Of a stretch of DNA of 41,939 nt, positions 33,979-41,519 are shown piece after piece. The DNA comes from Armatimonadota bacterium (lineage in GTDB: Bacteria > Armatimonadota > JADLDR01). The translations under genes and the position numbers were made by a program. The notes under the pieces are model-generated. The model had not been told where the DNA came from. It saw nothing but the letters and a program-made list of their open reading frames with translations, and did no database searches. The first letter of the stretch is position 1; every line of letters starts with the position of its first letter. Location of the stretch: positions 1 to 41,939 of the forward strand of contig JADLDR010000180.1 in the NCBI GenBank assembly GCA_020846535.1, in the 5' to 3' direction.

Positions 33979-34029
33979 AACGCAACAGCCTGCCCATCCG
34001 CGATAAACGGATGGGCAGGCTGTTGCGTT
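33979..34029. terminator. Perfect 22-bp hairpin after the CX3C-array gene
   Basis: AACGCAACAGCCTGCCCATC...(33979-34000) and its exact reverse complement (34008-34029) enclose a 7-base loop CGATAAA. The stem begins 30 bases after the stop codon. No T-run follows, but the length of the stem suggests a terminator or mRNA 3'-end protection. Confidence 0.7.
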
Positions 34030-34237
34030 AGCTGGGAAAGTCCCCTTGGAAATGTGAAATCCCCGACAACAAACAGTCATACTCCCCTTTATCCCCTGGA
34101 TGAATAAGAAACCCGAGATTGTGTTCTTCTTTTCAGATCGCCTTTTTCAATCCCGTGTCACTCTTCTCAGCTGAAAAAAGATTCTCCGAAATATCCTTGC
34201 CGTATCGCTGCTCTTCATCAGGATTTCATAGCTTTTT

Positions 34238-34246
34238 TGATATAAT
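34238..34246 (+). promoter_or_regulatory. Extended -10 promoter upstream of the pseudopilin gene
   Basis: TGATATAAT (34238-34246) is a perfect extended -10 element (TGnTATAAT). No good -35 is present at 17-18 bases, as is usual for extended -10 promoters. The leader to ATG 34340 is about 87 bases. The rest of the 310-base gap 34030-34339 shows no gene. Confidence 0.6.
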
Positions 34247-34339
34247 AGGCTAACCTGAAAAACATAGCCTGTTGAAGGGGGGATGCCTTCCCGATTGCGC
34301 TCTAAACCGCAAAGCAGCATTTCCGAAGGAGGAATCAAG

Positions 34340-34996
34340 ATGCTAACGCGCAGACGAGGATTTACACTGATCGAATTGCTTGTAGTTATTGCCATCATCG
34401 CTATTCTGGCGGCGATTCTCTTTCCGGTCTTCGCCCAGGCCCGCGAAAAGGCCCGGCAGGCCAGCTGCCTCTCCAACCTCAAGCAAGTGACCCTGGCCGT
34501 CCTGATGTACGTGCAGGATTATGACGAAACCTTTCCTTATTGGCCGATCACCCCTGCCGATCCCTGGCCGGGCGGGGTTCTGTTGGCCCCTCAGAGCGGG
34601 CCGAACCTGTGGGATAGCGGCCCGTTTATTGCGCTGATCGCGCCCTATGTCAAGAACCAGGCGATCTGGTATTGCCTCTCCACCGACAAGGATCCCGGTG
34701 ATCACTGGAAAGATCCGACTACCGGAGTGGCTCCGAGCAACTACCAGATCAACTCTTTTATCGTGATGCCGGGCTACTGGAAATCGTCCGGCGGCAAATG
34801 GGCTTCCATCCCGACCTACGGCCCTGTGACGCTCTCGATGATCACCAAGCCCTCCGACATCATGCTCTGGGAGGACTGGGGGCAGGCGTACAACGGCAAG
34901 GCCATCCACTGCGGGGGCACCAACTTCTCCTGCTGTGACGGCAGGGCCAAATGGCAGAAGCAGGGCGCAAAGAACATCGTGGCAGGCTGGTGGTAA
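34340..34996 (+). CDS. Type II/IV pseudopilin-like protein (prepilin leader, H-x9-DG tail)
   Basis: A 218-residue protein with the prepilin peptidase site in [18 protein letters not shown]: cleavage after Gly7 and methylation of Phe8 would be expected. A long hydrophobic N-helix and [19 protein letters not shown] follow. The C-terminal part contains [17 protein letters not shown], the H-x9-DG signature of the DUF1559-like pseudopilin group. It is exported by type II secretion/type IV pilus-like machinery and may form or cap a pseudopilus. GAAGGAGGAATC supports ATG 34340. Such genes occur in dozens of copies in Armatimonadota and Planctomycetota; a second, partial one lies at the right edge. 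The methylase gene follows 39 bases later. Confidence 0.9.
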   Translation: MLTRRRGFTLIELLVVIAIIAILAAILFPVFAQAREKARQASCLSNLKQVTLAVLMYVQDYDETFPYWPITPADPWPGGVLLAPQSGPNLWDSGPFIALIAPYVKNQAIWYCLSTDKDPGDHWKDPTTGVAPSNYQINSFIVMPGYWKSSGGKWASIPTYGPVTLSMITKPSDIMLWEDWGQAYNGKAIHCGGTNFSCCDGRAKWQKQGAKNIVAGWW

Positions 34997-35035
34997 CTAC
35001 CTCCACCGTGTATTCAAAACAGAGAGGAGAGAACT

Positions 35036-35959
35036 ATGTTGTCGAGACGTATGTTGCATGTTGTCATGCTGCTGGCGGTAGCGGCATCGCTCCTGACGGC
35101 GGCATGCGGTGTCAGCGCCGCACAGGGGAAGTTTTACCTGATCGGGATGGGAACGGCCCCGGATCTGATCACTGTCCGGGGCGCGGAAGCCATCAAGAAG
35201 GCGGACATCATCCTGCTGGAAGAGCCTTCGGAAAAGGAGTATTGGAAGGATTTCATCGGGGATAAGGAAGTGTGGTTCTGCCCGCACGGGTCTCGCATCT
35301 ATTACGGCGTCGATCCCGATATACTGGAAGATCCGGTGGCCAGAGCCACCGCCATTAAAAACGATGGCTACCGCAAGGACACTGTCGCCAAAATCCGCCG
35401 CGCCGTGGAGGAAGGCAAGACCGTCGCCTCCCTCCAGGGCGGGGATGTGATGATGTACAGCACCACCTTCTATATTGAGATGCTCCCGAAGGATTTTCCT
35501 GTGGAAGTCATTCCGGGGATCGGGGCTTTCAATGCGGCCACCGCCGCCGTCAAATACAGCCCTTCGTTCGGGAGGGACACTAATTCGGTCATCCTGACCA
35601 TGGCCGATTTCCCGGGCAGGACGGACACCAACGAAAAGCTCATGGCGACGAAAAGCTCCATGGTTTTCTATACCATGCATCTGGATTACCCTGCGCTGCT
35701 CAAGCAGCTCAACAAGCACTACCCCAAGGATACGCCGGTGGCCGTGGTCAGTTTCGCCGGCGATCCGGAAAAGCAGGAGATTGTCCGCAGCACGGTGGGC
35801 CGCTTTTTAAGCGAGGTGGATTATAAGGCCCTGCCTGCCGATATGCATATGTTCCTGGTCGGAAAGTTCCTGACGGTAGGGCAGGCCCGTGTCGACGGAA
35901 TCGCGGGCGGCAAGAAGTTCATCGAAAAGATGTACGGCAAACCGAGCGCCAAGAAGTAA
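35036..35959 (+). CDS. Signal-peptide-bearing tetrapyrrole methylase-family protein
   Basis: A 307-residue protein. Residues 1-29 (MLSRRMLHVVMLLAVAASLL ending CGVSAAQ) look like a Sec signal or lipoprotein leader. The remainder follows the precorrin/uroporphyrinogen methylase fold: GKFYLIGMGTAPDLITVRG (normally GxGPGDPDLxT), ADIILLEE, SLQGGDVMMYS (normally GDP) and VEVIPGIGAFNAATAAV (normally PGVSS). These segments bind S-adenosylmethionine in CobA/CbiF/CobM-like enzymes. The GDP and PGDP motifs are altered. GGAGAG lies upstream of ATG 35036. An exported SAM-dependent methylase is unexpected because SAM is cytoplasmic, yet two other apparently exported methyltransferases lie within 4 kb. A six-haem cytochrome gene follows, which could make haem the target; this is inference. 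Confidence 0.82.
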   Translation: MLSRRMLHVVMLLAVAASLLTAACGVSAAQGKFYLIGMGTAPDLITVRGAEAIKKADIILLEEPSEKEYWKDFIGDKEVWFCPHGSRIYYGVDPDILEDPVARATAIKNDGYRKDTVAKIRRAVEEGKTVASLQGGDVMMYSTTFYIEMLPKDFPVEVIPGIGAFNAATAAVKYSPSFGRDTNSVILTMADFPGRTDTNEKLMATKSSMVFYTMHLDYPALLKQLNKHYPKDTPVAVVSFAGDPEKQEIVRSTVGRFLSEVDYKALPADMHMFLVGKFLTVGQARVDGIAGGKKFIEKMYGKPSAKK

Positions 35960-35967
35960 AGCGCCCT

Positions 35968-36001
35968 GAAGGCCCATGGCCTCTTCCGGCCATGGGCCTT
36001 C
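35968..36001. terminator. Perfect 14-bp hairpin after the tetrapyrrole methylase gene
   Basis: GAAGGCCCATGGCC (35968-35981) and GGCCATGGGCCTTC (35988-36001) flank the loop TCTTCC. It starts 8 bases after the stop codon, 20 bases before the cytochrome gene, and may terminate transcription or define RNA ends. Confidence 0.7.
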
Positions 36002-36021
36002 TCACCCTATGAGGTCATTCT

Positions 36022-36672
36022 ATGAAAACATTCTTGCTGGCAATCGCCGCGACCGGCCTGGCGGGCCTAGCGGCCATGTCCGGGTCTCCGAAGGTCAAAC
36101 CGCAGGGCGGCTATCTGGTCTACAGGGGCGGAGGAGCCGGGCCGGTGGCCTTCAGCCACACCAGTCATGGATCGATGGGCTTTCGCTGCAACGCCTGCCA
36201 CCCTTTCATTCCTCGAAAGGCAAGCGCCATTACCATGGCCGCCATCAATGAGGGTAAAGGGTGCGGCCTGTGCCATAACGGAAAGAAAAAGGCTCCAGCA
36301 AACGGGAAGGCGGCTTTTCCCGTAGGCGACTGCAAGAGCTGCCATATGCCGGAAAAGGACCTGATTCTGAAAGGCAAGCATATGGGCGACATCCCCTTTT
36401 CGCACCTCAGGCATACCGGAACGGTAGAGGAGGGGAAAGTGAAAATCAGAGCAGGATATACCTGCGGAAACTGCCATCCGGCCATCTGCGAGCCTCGCGG
36501 CGGGGTTCCCATCGGGATGCTGGTTCCCCATGACGATATAGGGTGCGCCGCATGCCACAACGGGGAGAAGAAGGGGCCGCAAGGCCGGACTATTTTCACC
36601 GCCACCGGAAACTGCACCCGCTGCCACAAAAGCACCGCAGACTACTCGGACCGGAAGCCCGGCCAGCCCTGA
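36022..36672 (+). CDS. Hexahaem cytochrome c (two c7-like triple-haem domains)
   Basis: A 216-residue exported protein with a signal peptide (about 1-21) and six CxxCH haem-attachment motifs: CNACH, CGLCH, CKSCH, CGNCH, CAACH and CTRCH. They fall into two similar halves of three haems, each beginning with a VAFSHTSHG- or IPFSHLRHTG-like segment that supplies axial His ligands, as in cytochrome c7/c3-like modules. It should act in periplasmic electron transfer. No quinol oxidase or reductase partner is visible in the window. The APC permease gene begins 20 bases after its stop codon. Confidence 0.93.
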   Translation: MKTFLLAIAATGLAGLAAMSGSPKVKPQGGYLVYRGGGAGPVAFSHTSHGSMGFRCNACHPFIPRKASAITMAAINEGKGCGLCHNGKKKAPANGKAAFPVGDCKSCHMPEKDLILKGKHMGDIPFSHLRHTGTVEEGKVKIRAGYTCGNCHPAICEPRGGVPIGMLVPHDDIGCAACHNGEKKGPQGRTIFTATGNCTRCHKSTADYSDRKPGQP

Positions 36673-36692
36673 CCGCGAAACGAGGGGGTTTC

Positions 36693-38054
36693 ATGATAGC
36701 CCAAGATCGAAGCGATGCCGACAGGCCCCGTCCCACTCTTTCCTCCGCCGATGCGCTTGCCCTGATCGTGGGCCTGGTGGTCGGGGTCGGCCTCTATAAA
36801 ACGCCTTCCCTGGTAGCCGCCAATACGGGCAGCGGCGCTCTCTTCCTGCTGGCCTGGCTGCTGGGCGGGGTGGTTTCCCTAATGGGCGCGCTCTGCTATG
36901 CGGAGCTGGCGACCGCCTATCCGCATGTGGGCGGAGACTATCACTACCTCTCCCGCGCTTTCGGCAGGGAGATCGCTTTCCTTTTCTCGTGGGCTCGAAT
37001 GACCGTGATCCAGACCGGATCTATCGCGATGCTGGCCTTTGTATTCGGAGATTACGCCTCGCGCATTCTCTCCCTGGGGCCGTACGGCTCTCCCCTGATG
37101 GCCGCCTGCGCGGTTGCCGCCCTGACCGGCCTCCATGCCTGCGGGGTGCGGCAGGGGAAGTGGACCCAGAACCTTCTGACCGCCGCCAAGGTTGTCGGGA
37201 TCGCCCTCGTTCTGGGGGTGGGCTTCCTGGCGGCGTCACGTCCTCTGCCGGAAGCCGCCGCGCCGGCCGCTCAGAAGCCCGCCTTCGGGATGGCGATGAT
37301 TTTCATCCTTCTCTGCTACGGGGGATGGAACGAGGCGGCTTATATCTCGGCGGAACTCCGCGATAACCGGCGCAGCATGCGCCGGGTGCTGTTCTGGAGC
37401 ATCGGGCTGATCACTCTGATTTACCTGCTGGCGAACACGGCCTATCTGAGCGGTCTCGGCATGGCTGCCCTCTCCGGCTCGGAAGTCGTGGCCGCCGATC
37501 TGATGGAAAAAGGGCTTCCGGGCAGCGGTTCGGGTTTCATCAGCCTCCTGATCGCTGTCTCCGTGCTGGGAGCGGCCAATGCCACTATCTTTACCGGGGC
37601 GCGCTCCTGCTACGCGCTGGGCCAGGACTTTCCGCCGTTCGCCTTCCTGGGGCGATGGCACGGTCGCTCTCAGACCCCTTTGCCCGCGCTGCTGGCGCAG
37701 GGCGCTCTGTCGCTGGCTCTGGTGGCGCTCGGTTCGCTCACCCGCAAGGGCTTTGAAACGATGGTGGATTATACTGCTCCCGTCTTCTGGTTCTTCTTCC
37801 TGCTGTCCGGCCTTTCCCTATTCGTCCTGCGAGCGCGGGAGCCGGAGGTCCCGCGCCCGTTTCAGACCCCCTTGTACCCTCTGATCCCTTTGCTCTTCTG
37901 CGCTACCTGCGTCTATATGCTCCATTCCAGCCTGGCCTATACGGGCATGGGGGCTGTGGTGGGCGTGGTGGTGCTGATGGCGGGAGCGCCTCTGCTGCTC
38001 TTCTCGCGCCTGGGGAAATCCGAAGAGATGGCGCGGGCGTCTTTAGAAAGGTGA
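36693..38054 (+). CDS. APC-family amino acid/polyamine permease
   Basis: A 453-residue integral membrane protein with about 12 hydrophobic helices. The family opening IVGLVVGVGLYKTPSLVA corresponds to the GxGIFxxP helix-1 signature. PHVGGDYHYLSRAFG, the helix-6-like CYGGWNEAAYISAELRD and the C-terminal helices complete the APC fold. ATG 36693 is preceded by GAGGGGG; a longer frame from 36543 overlaps the cytochrome gene in another frame and is not homologous. The methyltransferase gene begins 5 bases after the stop. The substrate is unknown; transport of a methyl donor or amino acid for the neighbouring exported enzymes is speculation. Confidence 0.88.
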   Translation: MIAQDRSDADRPRPTLSSADALALIVGLVVGVGLYKTPSLVAANTGSGALFLLAWLLGGVVSLMGALCYAELATAYPHVGGDYHYLSRAFGREIAFLFSWARMTVIQTGSIAMLAFVFGDYASRILSLGPYGSPLMAACAVAALTGLHACGVRQGKWTQNLLTAAKVVGIALVLGVGFLAASRPLPEAAAPAAQKPAFGMAMIFILLCYGGWNEAAYISAELRDNRRSMRRVLFWSIGLITLIYLLANTAYLSGLGMAALSGSEVVAADLMEKGLPGSGSGFISLLIAVSVLGAANATIFTGARSCYALGQDFPPFAFLGRWHGRSQTPLPALLAQGALSLALVALGSLTRKGFETMVDYTAPVFWFFFLLSGLSLFVLRAREPEVPRPFQTPLYPLIPLLFCATCVYMLHSSLAYTGMGAVVGVVVLMAGAPLLLFSRLGKSEEMARASLER

Positions 38055-38059
38055 AAGAT

Positions 38060-38761
38060 ATGTCCCGAAAAATAGCTGCTTTTTCTTTTGTATTGTGCCT
38101 CGCCTGGATATCCGCGGTACAGGCGGGTGAGTTGAACTACAAGCAAGCATTAATCGCTCGTTTTCCCTTCTACCACATCGCCACAGGTGTTTTCGCTCCG
38201 GTCTATCCCGCCCTGGCGAAGCAGCTCGTACAGAATTATGGCTTCCGGGAAGGGGTGTGCGTGGATATGGGAGGCGCGGAAGGCTCCCTGGCGCTGGAGA
38301 TAGCCAGAATGACTAAGGCCACTGTTTATGTACTGGATATCAGCCCGGAGGCCGTCAGGCTGTGCAACCTGCTGGCGGATGAGGCCCGGCTGACCGGGCG
38401 GGTGCGCGGGGTGGAAGGAGACGCGCAGAATTTACCGTTTCGCGACCATTTCGCAGACCTGGTGGTCAGCCGCAACTCCCTTTTCGAATGGCCCGACAGG
38501 ATGGCGGGCTTCAGGGAGGCGTACCGGATTCTCAAGCCGGGGGGCGTCGCCTATATGGGGGGAGGCTTTTCCAGGCTCCTGAGCGCCGCCGATACGGAGC
38601 GCCTGGTTTCCTGGTGCGTCAAAAAGCGGGATGAGAAGCCGGGGAGCTTCGTGAAAATGCCCAAAGACCTGGTGGCCCAACTGCGGAAAGCAGGGATCAG
38701 GAAGGCGCGGGTGCTGGAAGGCCCGACCGAATTCGACTGGTGGCTGGAAATGCGGAAATAA
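38060..38761 (+). CDS. Signal-peptide-bearing class I SAM-dependent methyltransferase
   Basis: A 233-residue protein. Residues 1-22 (KIAAFSFVLCLAWISAVQA) form a typical Sec signal with cleavage after VQA. The mature part is a class I methyltransferase: motif I CVDMGGAEGSLALEIA, the acidic loop YVLDISPEAVRLC, VEGDAQNLPF and YRILKPGGVAYMGGG. ATG 38060 with AAAGGTGA upstream is preferred over GTG 38051. It follows the APC permease gene by 5 bases, so the two are co-transcribed. A paralogue lies convergently at 38879-39601; the two share VYPALAKQ, RLCNLLADE, NLPFR and FSRLL. The substrate is unknown. Confidence 0.85.
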   Translation: MSRKIAAFSFVLCLAWISAVQAGELNYKQALIARFPFYHIATGVFAPVYPALAKQLVQNYGFREGVCVDMGGAEGSLALEIARMTKATVYVLDISPEAVRLCNLLADEARLTGRVRGVEGDAQNLPFRDHFADLVVSRNSLFEWPDRMAGFREAYRILKPGGVAYMGGGFSRLLSAADTERLVSWCVKKRDEKPGSFVKMPKDLVAQLRKAGIRKARVLEGPTEFDWWLEMRK

Positions 38762-38782
38762 GGCGGCAAGCAGGCTGGATGA

Positions 38783-38820
38783 ATCAGGGGCGTGTTTGTT
38801 CTTTAAAAGACGCCCCTGAT
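38783..38820. terminator. Bidirectional terminator between convergent methyltransferase genes
   Basis: ATCAGGGGCGT (38783-38793) and ACGCCCCTGAT (38810-38820) form a perfect 11-bp stem with a 16-base loop. It lies between the two convergent paralogous genes. Confidence 0.65.
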
Positions 38821-38878
38821 CAATGCCGTTCCCGATTGTGAACCTCATCATATGGCTGTCCTGGTTGATCTACCGAAA

Positions 38879-39601
38879 CTACCGCTTCAACGGCGTAGCG
38901 AACGGCTTGCGTAGCTCGATCCATGTGCCGACACCCTTTTCGCTGATAAGCCGTATCGTGTGGATGCCGGCGGCCCGGGCTTTGGCGATGATGTTTCTGT
39001 CGATAGGCTTCCAGCCGCCCCGGCGCATCTGGGCCATTCCCTCCTCGCGGTCCCGGACAAGGGGATCGCGTATTTCCGGAGCGAGCAAGCGGGAGAAACC
39101 GCCGCCCATATAAGCGGCCCCGCCCGGCTTGAGAATCCGATACGCCTCCTTGATGCCCGCCAACTGGTCGGACCAGAAAAAGATCGATCCCCGGCTGACC
39201 ACCAGATCGGCGAAATCATTGCGAAACGGCAGGTTCCGGGCATCTCCCTCCACGGCCCGCACTCTCCCCGTCATCCCCTCCTCATCGGCCAGCAGGTTGC
39301 ACAGCCTGACGGCCACCGGGTCGATATCCAACACATAGGCTGTGAGGTTCGTGATTTTGGCTAGGGCAAGGGATAACGACCCGCAGCCGCCCCCGATATC
39401 CACGCAGACGCCTTTCCTGATGCCGTAGTCCTGCACGATCTGCTTCGCCAGGGCCGGGTAGACCATCGCGTATTTACCGACGGCGACATTGTAATAAGGG
39501 TACTTTTGAATCAGCGAATCTCTGTAGCTATCCGCCGAAGACCTCGAAGCGATACCGAGCATTGTCAGCGCCAGAAAAGCGCAGAAGCGGCAGCCTTTCA
39601 T
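38879..39601 (-). CDS. Signal-peptide-bearing class I SAM-dependent methyltransferase, paralogue
   Basis: A 240-residue protein with an N-terminal hydrophobic signal (MKGCRFCAFLALTMLGIA, cleavage likely after SSA) followed by the same methyltransferase layout as 38060-38761: motif I CVDIGGGCGSLSLALA, YVLDIDPVAVRLC, VEGDARNLPF and YRILKPGGAAYMGGG. The glycine-rich motif I is more canonical than in its paralogue. GGAGGG precedes ATG 39601. It diverges from the second CX3C-array gene across an AT-rich 157-base region and converges with its paralogue. The substrate is unknown. Confidence 0.85.
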   Translation of the reverse strand: MKGCRFCAFLALTMLGIASRSSADSYRDSLIQKYPYYNVAVGKYAMVYPALAKQIVQDYGIRKGVCVDIGGGCGSLSLALAKITNLTAYVLDIDPVAVRLCNLLADEEGMTGRVRAVEGDARNLPFRNDFADLVVSRGSIFFWSDQLAGIKEAYRILKPGGAAYMGGGFSRLLAPEIRDPLVRDREEGMAQMRRGGWKPIDRNIIAKARAAGIHTIRLISEKGVGTWIELRKPFATPLKR

Positions 39602-39758
39602 GATATCCCTCCTGATATGTATTCCTTTTCATTGGGCGGCCTTTCCATTGAAATAACACAATTTTTAATTAAAAAATATAAATAGATGCCTTTGGGGAAC
39701 TATTTTCGACCGGGCATCGTTTCATGAAGGTGAAAGATCCTTGAAGGGGGGGATTCAC

Positions 39759-40115
39759 ATGAAGATTCGAACTATCGCAGCTTCCATTGCCATGAGCGTG
39801 GCCTTAATAGCCGGGCTGATGTTCAGCCCTTCCGCCCATTCCGACAACAATACGGCATCCAAAAAGGGGGACGCCAAATGCACCGTCAAGTGCTACAGCA
39901 AATATCGGCCTGCCGCCAAAAGTTTGCGGAAGGGCGATAACACCTGCTGGAAGCAGTGCTGGGACAATTATAGCAAGAGCGGCCACAAAGCCCGATACAG
40001 CGCGAACCAGAAAGGCTGGAAGACCTGCTGGAACAAATATTCCAAAAAGCAGATGTCCAAAAACAAGTGCGCGAAGGTCTGCTGGCACAAGTTCTCCGCC
40101 ATCCAGCGAAGCTGA
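39759..40115 (+). CDS. Secreted CX3C-array protein, short paralogue
   Basis: A 118-residue protein with a signal peptide (about 1-28, ending SAHS) and one four-motif unit: CTVKC (41/45), CWKQC (63/67), GWKTC (Gly86/Cys90) and CAKVC (104/108). Order, spacing and flanking residues (CYSKY, WNKYSKKQMSKNKCAK) match one half of the 33398-33949 protein, so it is a half-length paralogue. One Cys is replaced by Gly86, leaving seven. ATG 39759 follows AAGGGGGG. An in-frame TTG at 39741 behind GAAGGTGA is an alternative start that adds six residues. Confidence 0.82.
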   Translation: MKIRTIAASIAMSVALIAGLMFSPSAHSDNNTASKKGDAKCTVKCYSKYRPAAKSLRKGDNTCWKQCWDNYSKSGHKARYSANQKGWKTCWNKYSKKQMSKNKCAKVCWHKFSAIQRS

Positions 40116-40139
40116 CGCGGAAACGACACTTCGTAACTG

Positions 40140-40182
40140 ACGAGAAAAGCCTTCGGATGCTAAAACCGAAGGCTTTTCTCGT
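40140..40182. terminator. Perfect 17-bp terminator hairpin
   Basis: ACGAGAAAAGCCTTCGG (40140-40156) and its exact complement (40166-40182) enclose a 9-base loop. TGATTTCTG follows on the plus strand. It separates the convergent CX3C paralogue and the 95-residue gene and probably serves both. Confidence 0.75.
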
Positions 40183-40198
40183 TGATTTCTGTACGGTC

Positions 40199-40486
40199 TC
40201 AATAGGCGAGATAATTCAGAACGAAAAGAATCTGCCGGGCCAAACTATCTATCGTAGCAGGGGAGGCCCGGGCCTGCCATTCCCGGATCAGTTCGGCAAT
40301 GCAGGCCCGAGCTTCCTCTTCGCTGATGCCGCGCCACCGCTTCCGCGCTTCCAAGCAAAGGATGCACTCTCCCGGATACTGAATCGTGTCGCGGTTCGGC
40401 AATAGCATTCGATGTCCGCAGCGGTACATCAGGGTAATGTCCTGCGGTTCGGCTGCCTGCTCGGAGGGGGTATCTTCGATATGCAC
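40199..40486 (-). CDS. Small hypothetical protein with a possible zinc-binding CGH...CxxC motif
   Basis: A 95-residue protein. YRCGHRMLLP and, 21 residues later, GECILCLEARKRW give a Cys-x-His ... Cys-x-x-Cys pattern that could bind zinc. The C-terminal half is helical (SEEEARACIAELIREWQA, IDSLARQILFVLNYLAY). GGGAGGG precedes ATG 40486. It lies 47 bases after modA on the same strand and is probably co-transcribed. I do not recognise the family. Confidence 0.75.
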   Translation of the reverse strand: MHIEDTPSEQAAEPQDITLMYRCGHRMLLPNRDTIQYPGECILCLEARKRWRGISEEEARACIAELIREWQARASPATIDSLARQILFVLNYLAY

Positions 40487-40533
40487 GCAACCCTCCCTTC
40501 TAACGCTGAAAAGCCAACGCCGCTATCCTTGCG

Positions 40534-41322
40534 TTACGGCTTCAAAAATCCGTTCTTTTTCATGATCGCCTGCCCCTGGCGAGAGGTGATCAGCTTGATG
40601 AAATCTTCCGCCAGGCCAGGCGACTGCGCCCCTTTGATGACCGCAATCGGGTATTTGGCGATCACGTTGATGCTATCGGGAATGTGAATGACTTTGACGC
40701 TCTTCTTGACCTCGGGCGTGACATCGGTGACGTAAACGAAACCGGCGTCGAAGTCGTTCAGGATGATTTTGGCGACGATGTGCTTGACATTCATCTCCTG
40801 AAAGAAAGTGTTTTTATAGACCTTCGCCGCAAACCCGCTGCCGTATTTCCCCGTTTTCTCCGCGCTCTCCACCACCTGGCGCATGTACCGGCTGGCGGGC
40901 AGGCCCTCGACGCCCCCGTCAATTTTGACGCCGGGCCGGGCCAGGTCTTTCAGGCTCCTGATCCCCGCCCGGTTCTCCCTGGGGATGATGACGCAGAGCT
41001 TGTTCCGGGCGAAAATCCGGTAACCGCCGCGCAGCAGGTTCTTTGCCTCCAGGGAGAGCATGTTTTTCATATCGGCGGAGGCGAACACATCGCAGGGCGC
41101 GTCCAGCTCGATCTGCGCTCTGAGTTCCGGGGAACCCGCCATATTGTAGACGACCTCCACTCCCGGGTGGCGGGCCTCGAAAAGCCGCTTGATTTCCTTG
41201 AGCGGGTCGGTCAGCGAGGCCGCCGCAAATACGGTGAGTTTTTCCGCCGCGAAAATGGAGATCCGGCCCAGCGATGCCGTCAACGTGACCACCGCCAGCG
41301 CCGTCAGTAGAAACCTTCTCAT
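40534..41322 (-). CDS. modA: ModA-like periplasmic oxyanion-binding protein
   Basis: A 262-residue protein with a signal peptide (about 1-25) and the ModA/type II periplasmic binding fold: LTVFAAASLTDPLKEIKRLF at the start, YNMAGSPELRAQIELDAPCD followed by VFASAD, and FVYVTDVTPEVKKSVKVI near the end. ModA binds molybdate or tungstate for an ABC transporter. No modB or modC permease gene is visible here, so it either works with a distant transporter or binds another oxyanion. AGGAGG precedes ATG 41322. A signal-peptide-bearing binding protein next to exported methyltransferases and Cys-rich proteins is noted as context only. Confidence 0.85.
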   Translation of the reverse strand: MRRFLLTALAVVTLTASLGRISIFAAEKLTVFAAASLTDPLKEIKRLFEARHPGVEVVYNMAGSPELRAQIELDAPCDVFASADMKNMLSLEAKNLLRGGYRIFARNKLCVIIPRENRAGIRSLKDLARPGVKIDGGVEGLPASRYMRQVVESAEKTGKYGSGFAAKVYKNTFFQEMNVKHIVAKIILNDFDAGFVYVTDVTPEVKKSVKVIHIPDSINVIAKYPIAVIKGAQSPGLAEDFIKLITSRQGQAIMKKNGFLKP

Positions 41323-41345
41323 GCAAGTGCCTCCTTGTTATATTT

Positions 41346-41467
41346 AGGACTTTCGCTGGGGTAGGGGCGAACCGGTGTGTTCGCCCTGCCTTACAAGCCG
41401 GATCCCGGGCAGATACGCAGGTCTGCCCCTACGATTCGCCCCGTTCGAGAGACCAAGCGAAAGTCCT
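41346..41467. repeat. MITE-like element with 12-bp terminal inverted repeats
   Basis: AGGACTTTCGCT (41346-41357) and AGCGAAAGTCCT (41456-41467) are perfect inverted ends of a 122-base element. Inside, GTAGGGGCGAAC and GTTCGCCC form one hairpin, and GGGCAGA/TCTGCCC with CCCCTAC another. No gene lies inside. ATATT occurs on both sides, close to but not exactly abutting the ends, so a target duplication is doubtful. Confidence 0.55.
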
Positions 41468-41519
41468 GATATTGAAAAAATATTCCCTTTAATGTTAGAC
41501 AGGCTGCGATCCAATCCTG

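Noticed and set aside
36543..36692. N-terminal extension of the APC permease
   Set aside because: It overlaps the cytochrome gene in another frame, is Arg/His-rich and not hydrophobic. ATG 36693 has a good ribosome binding site and begins a normal APC N-terminus.
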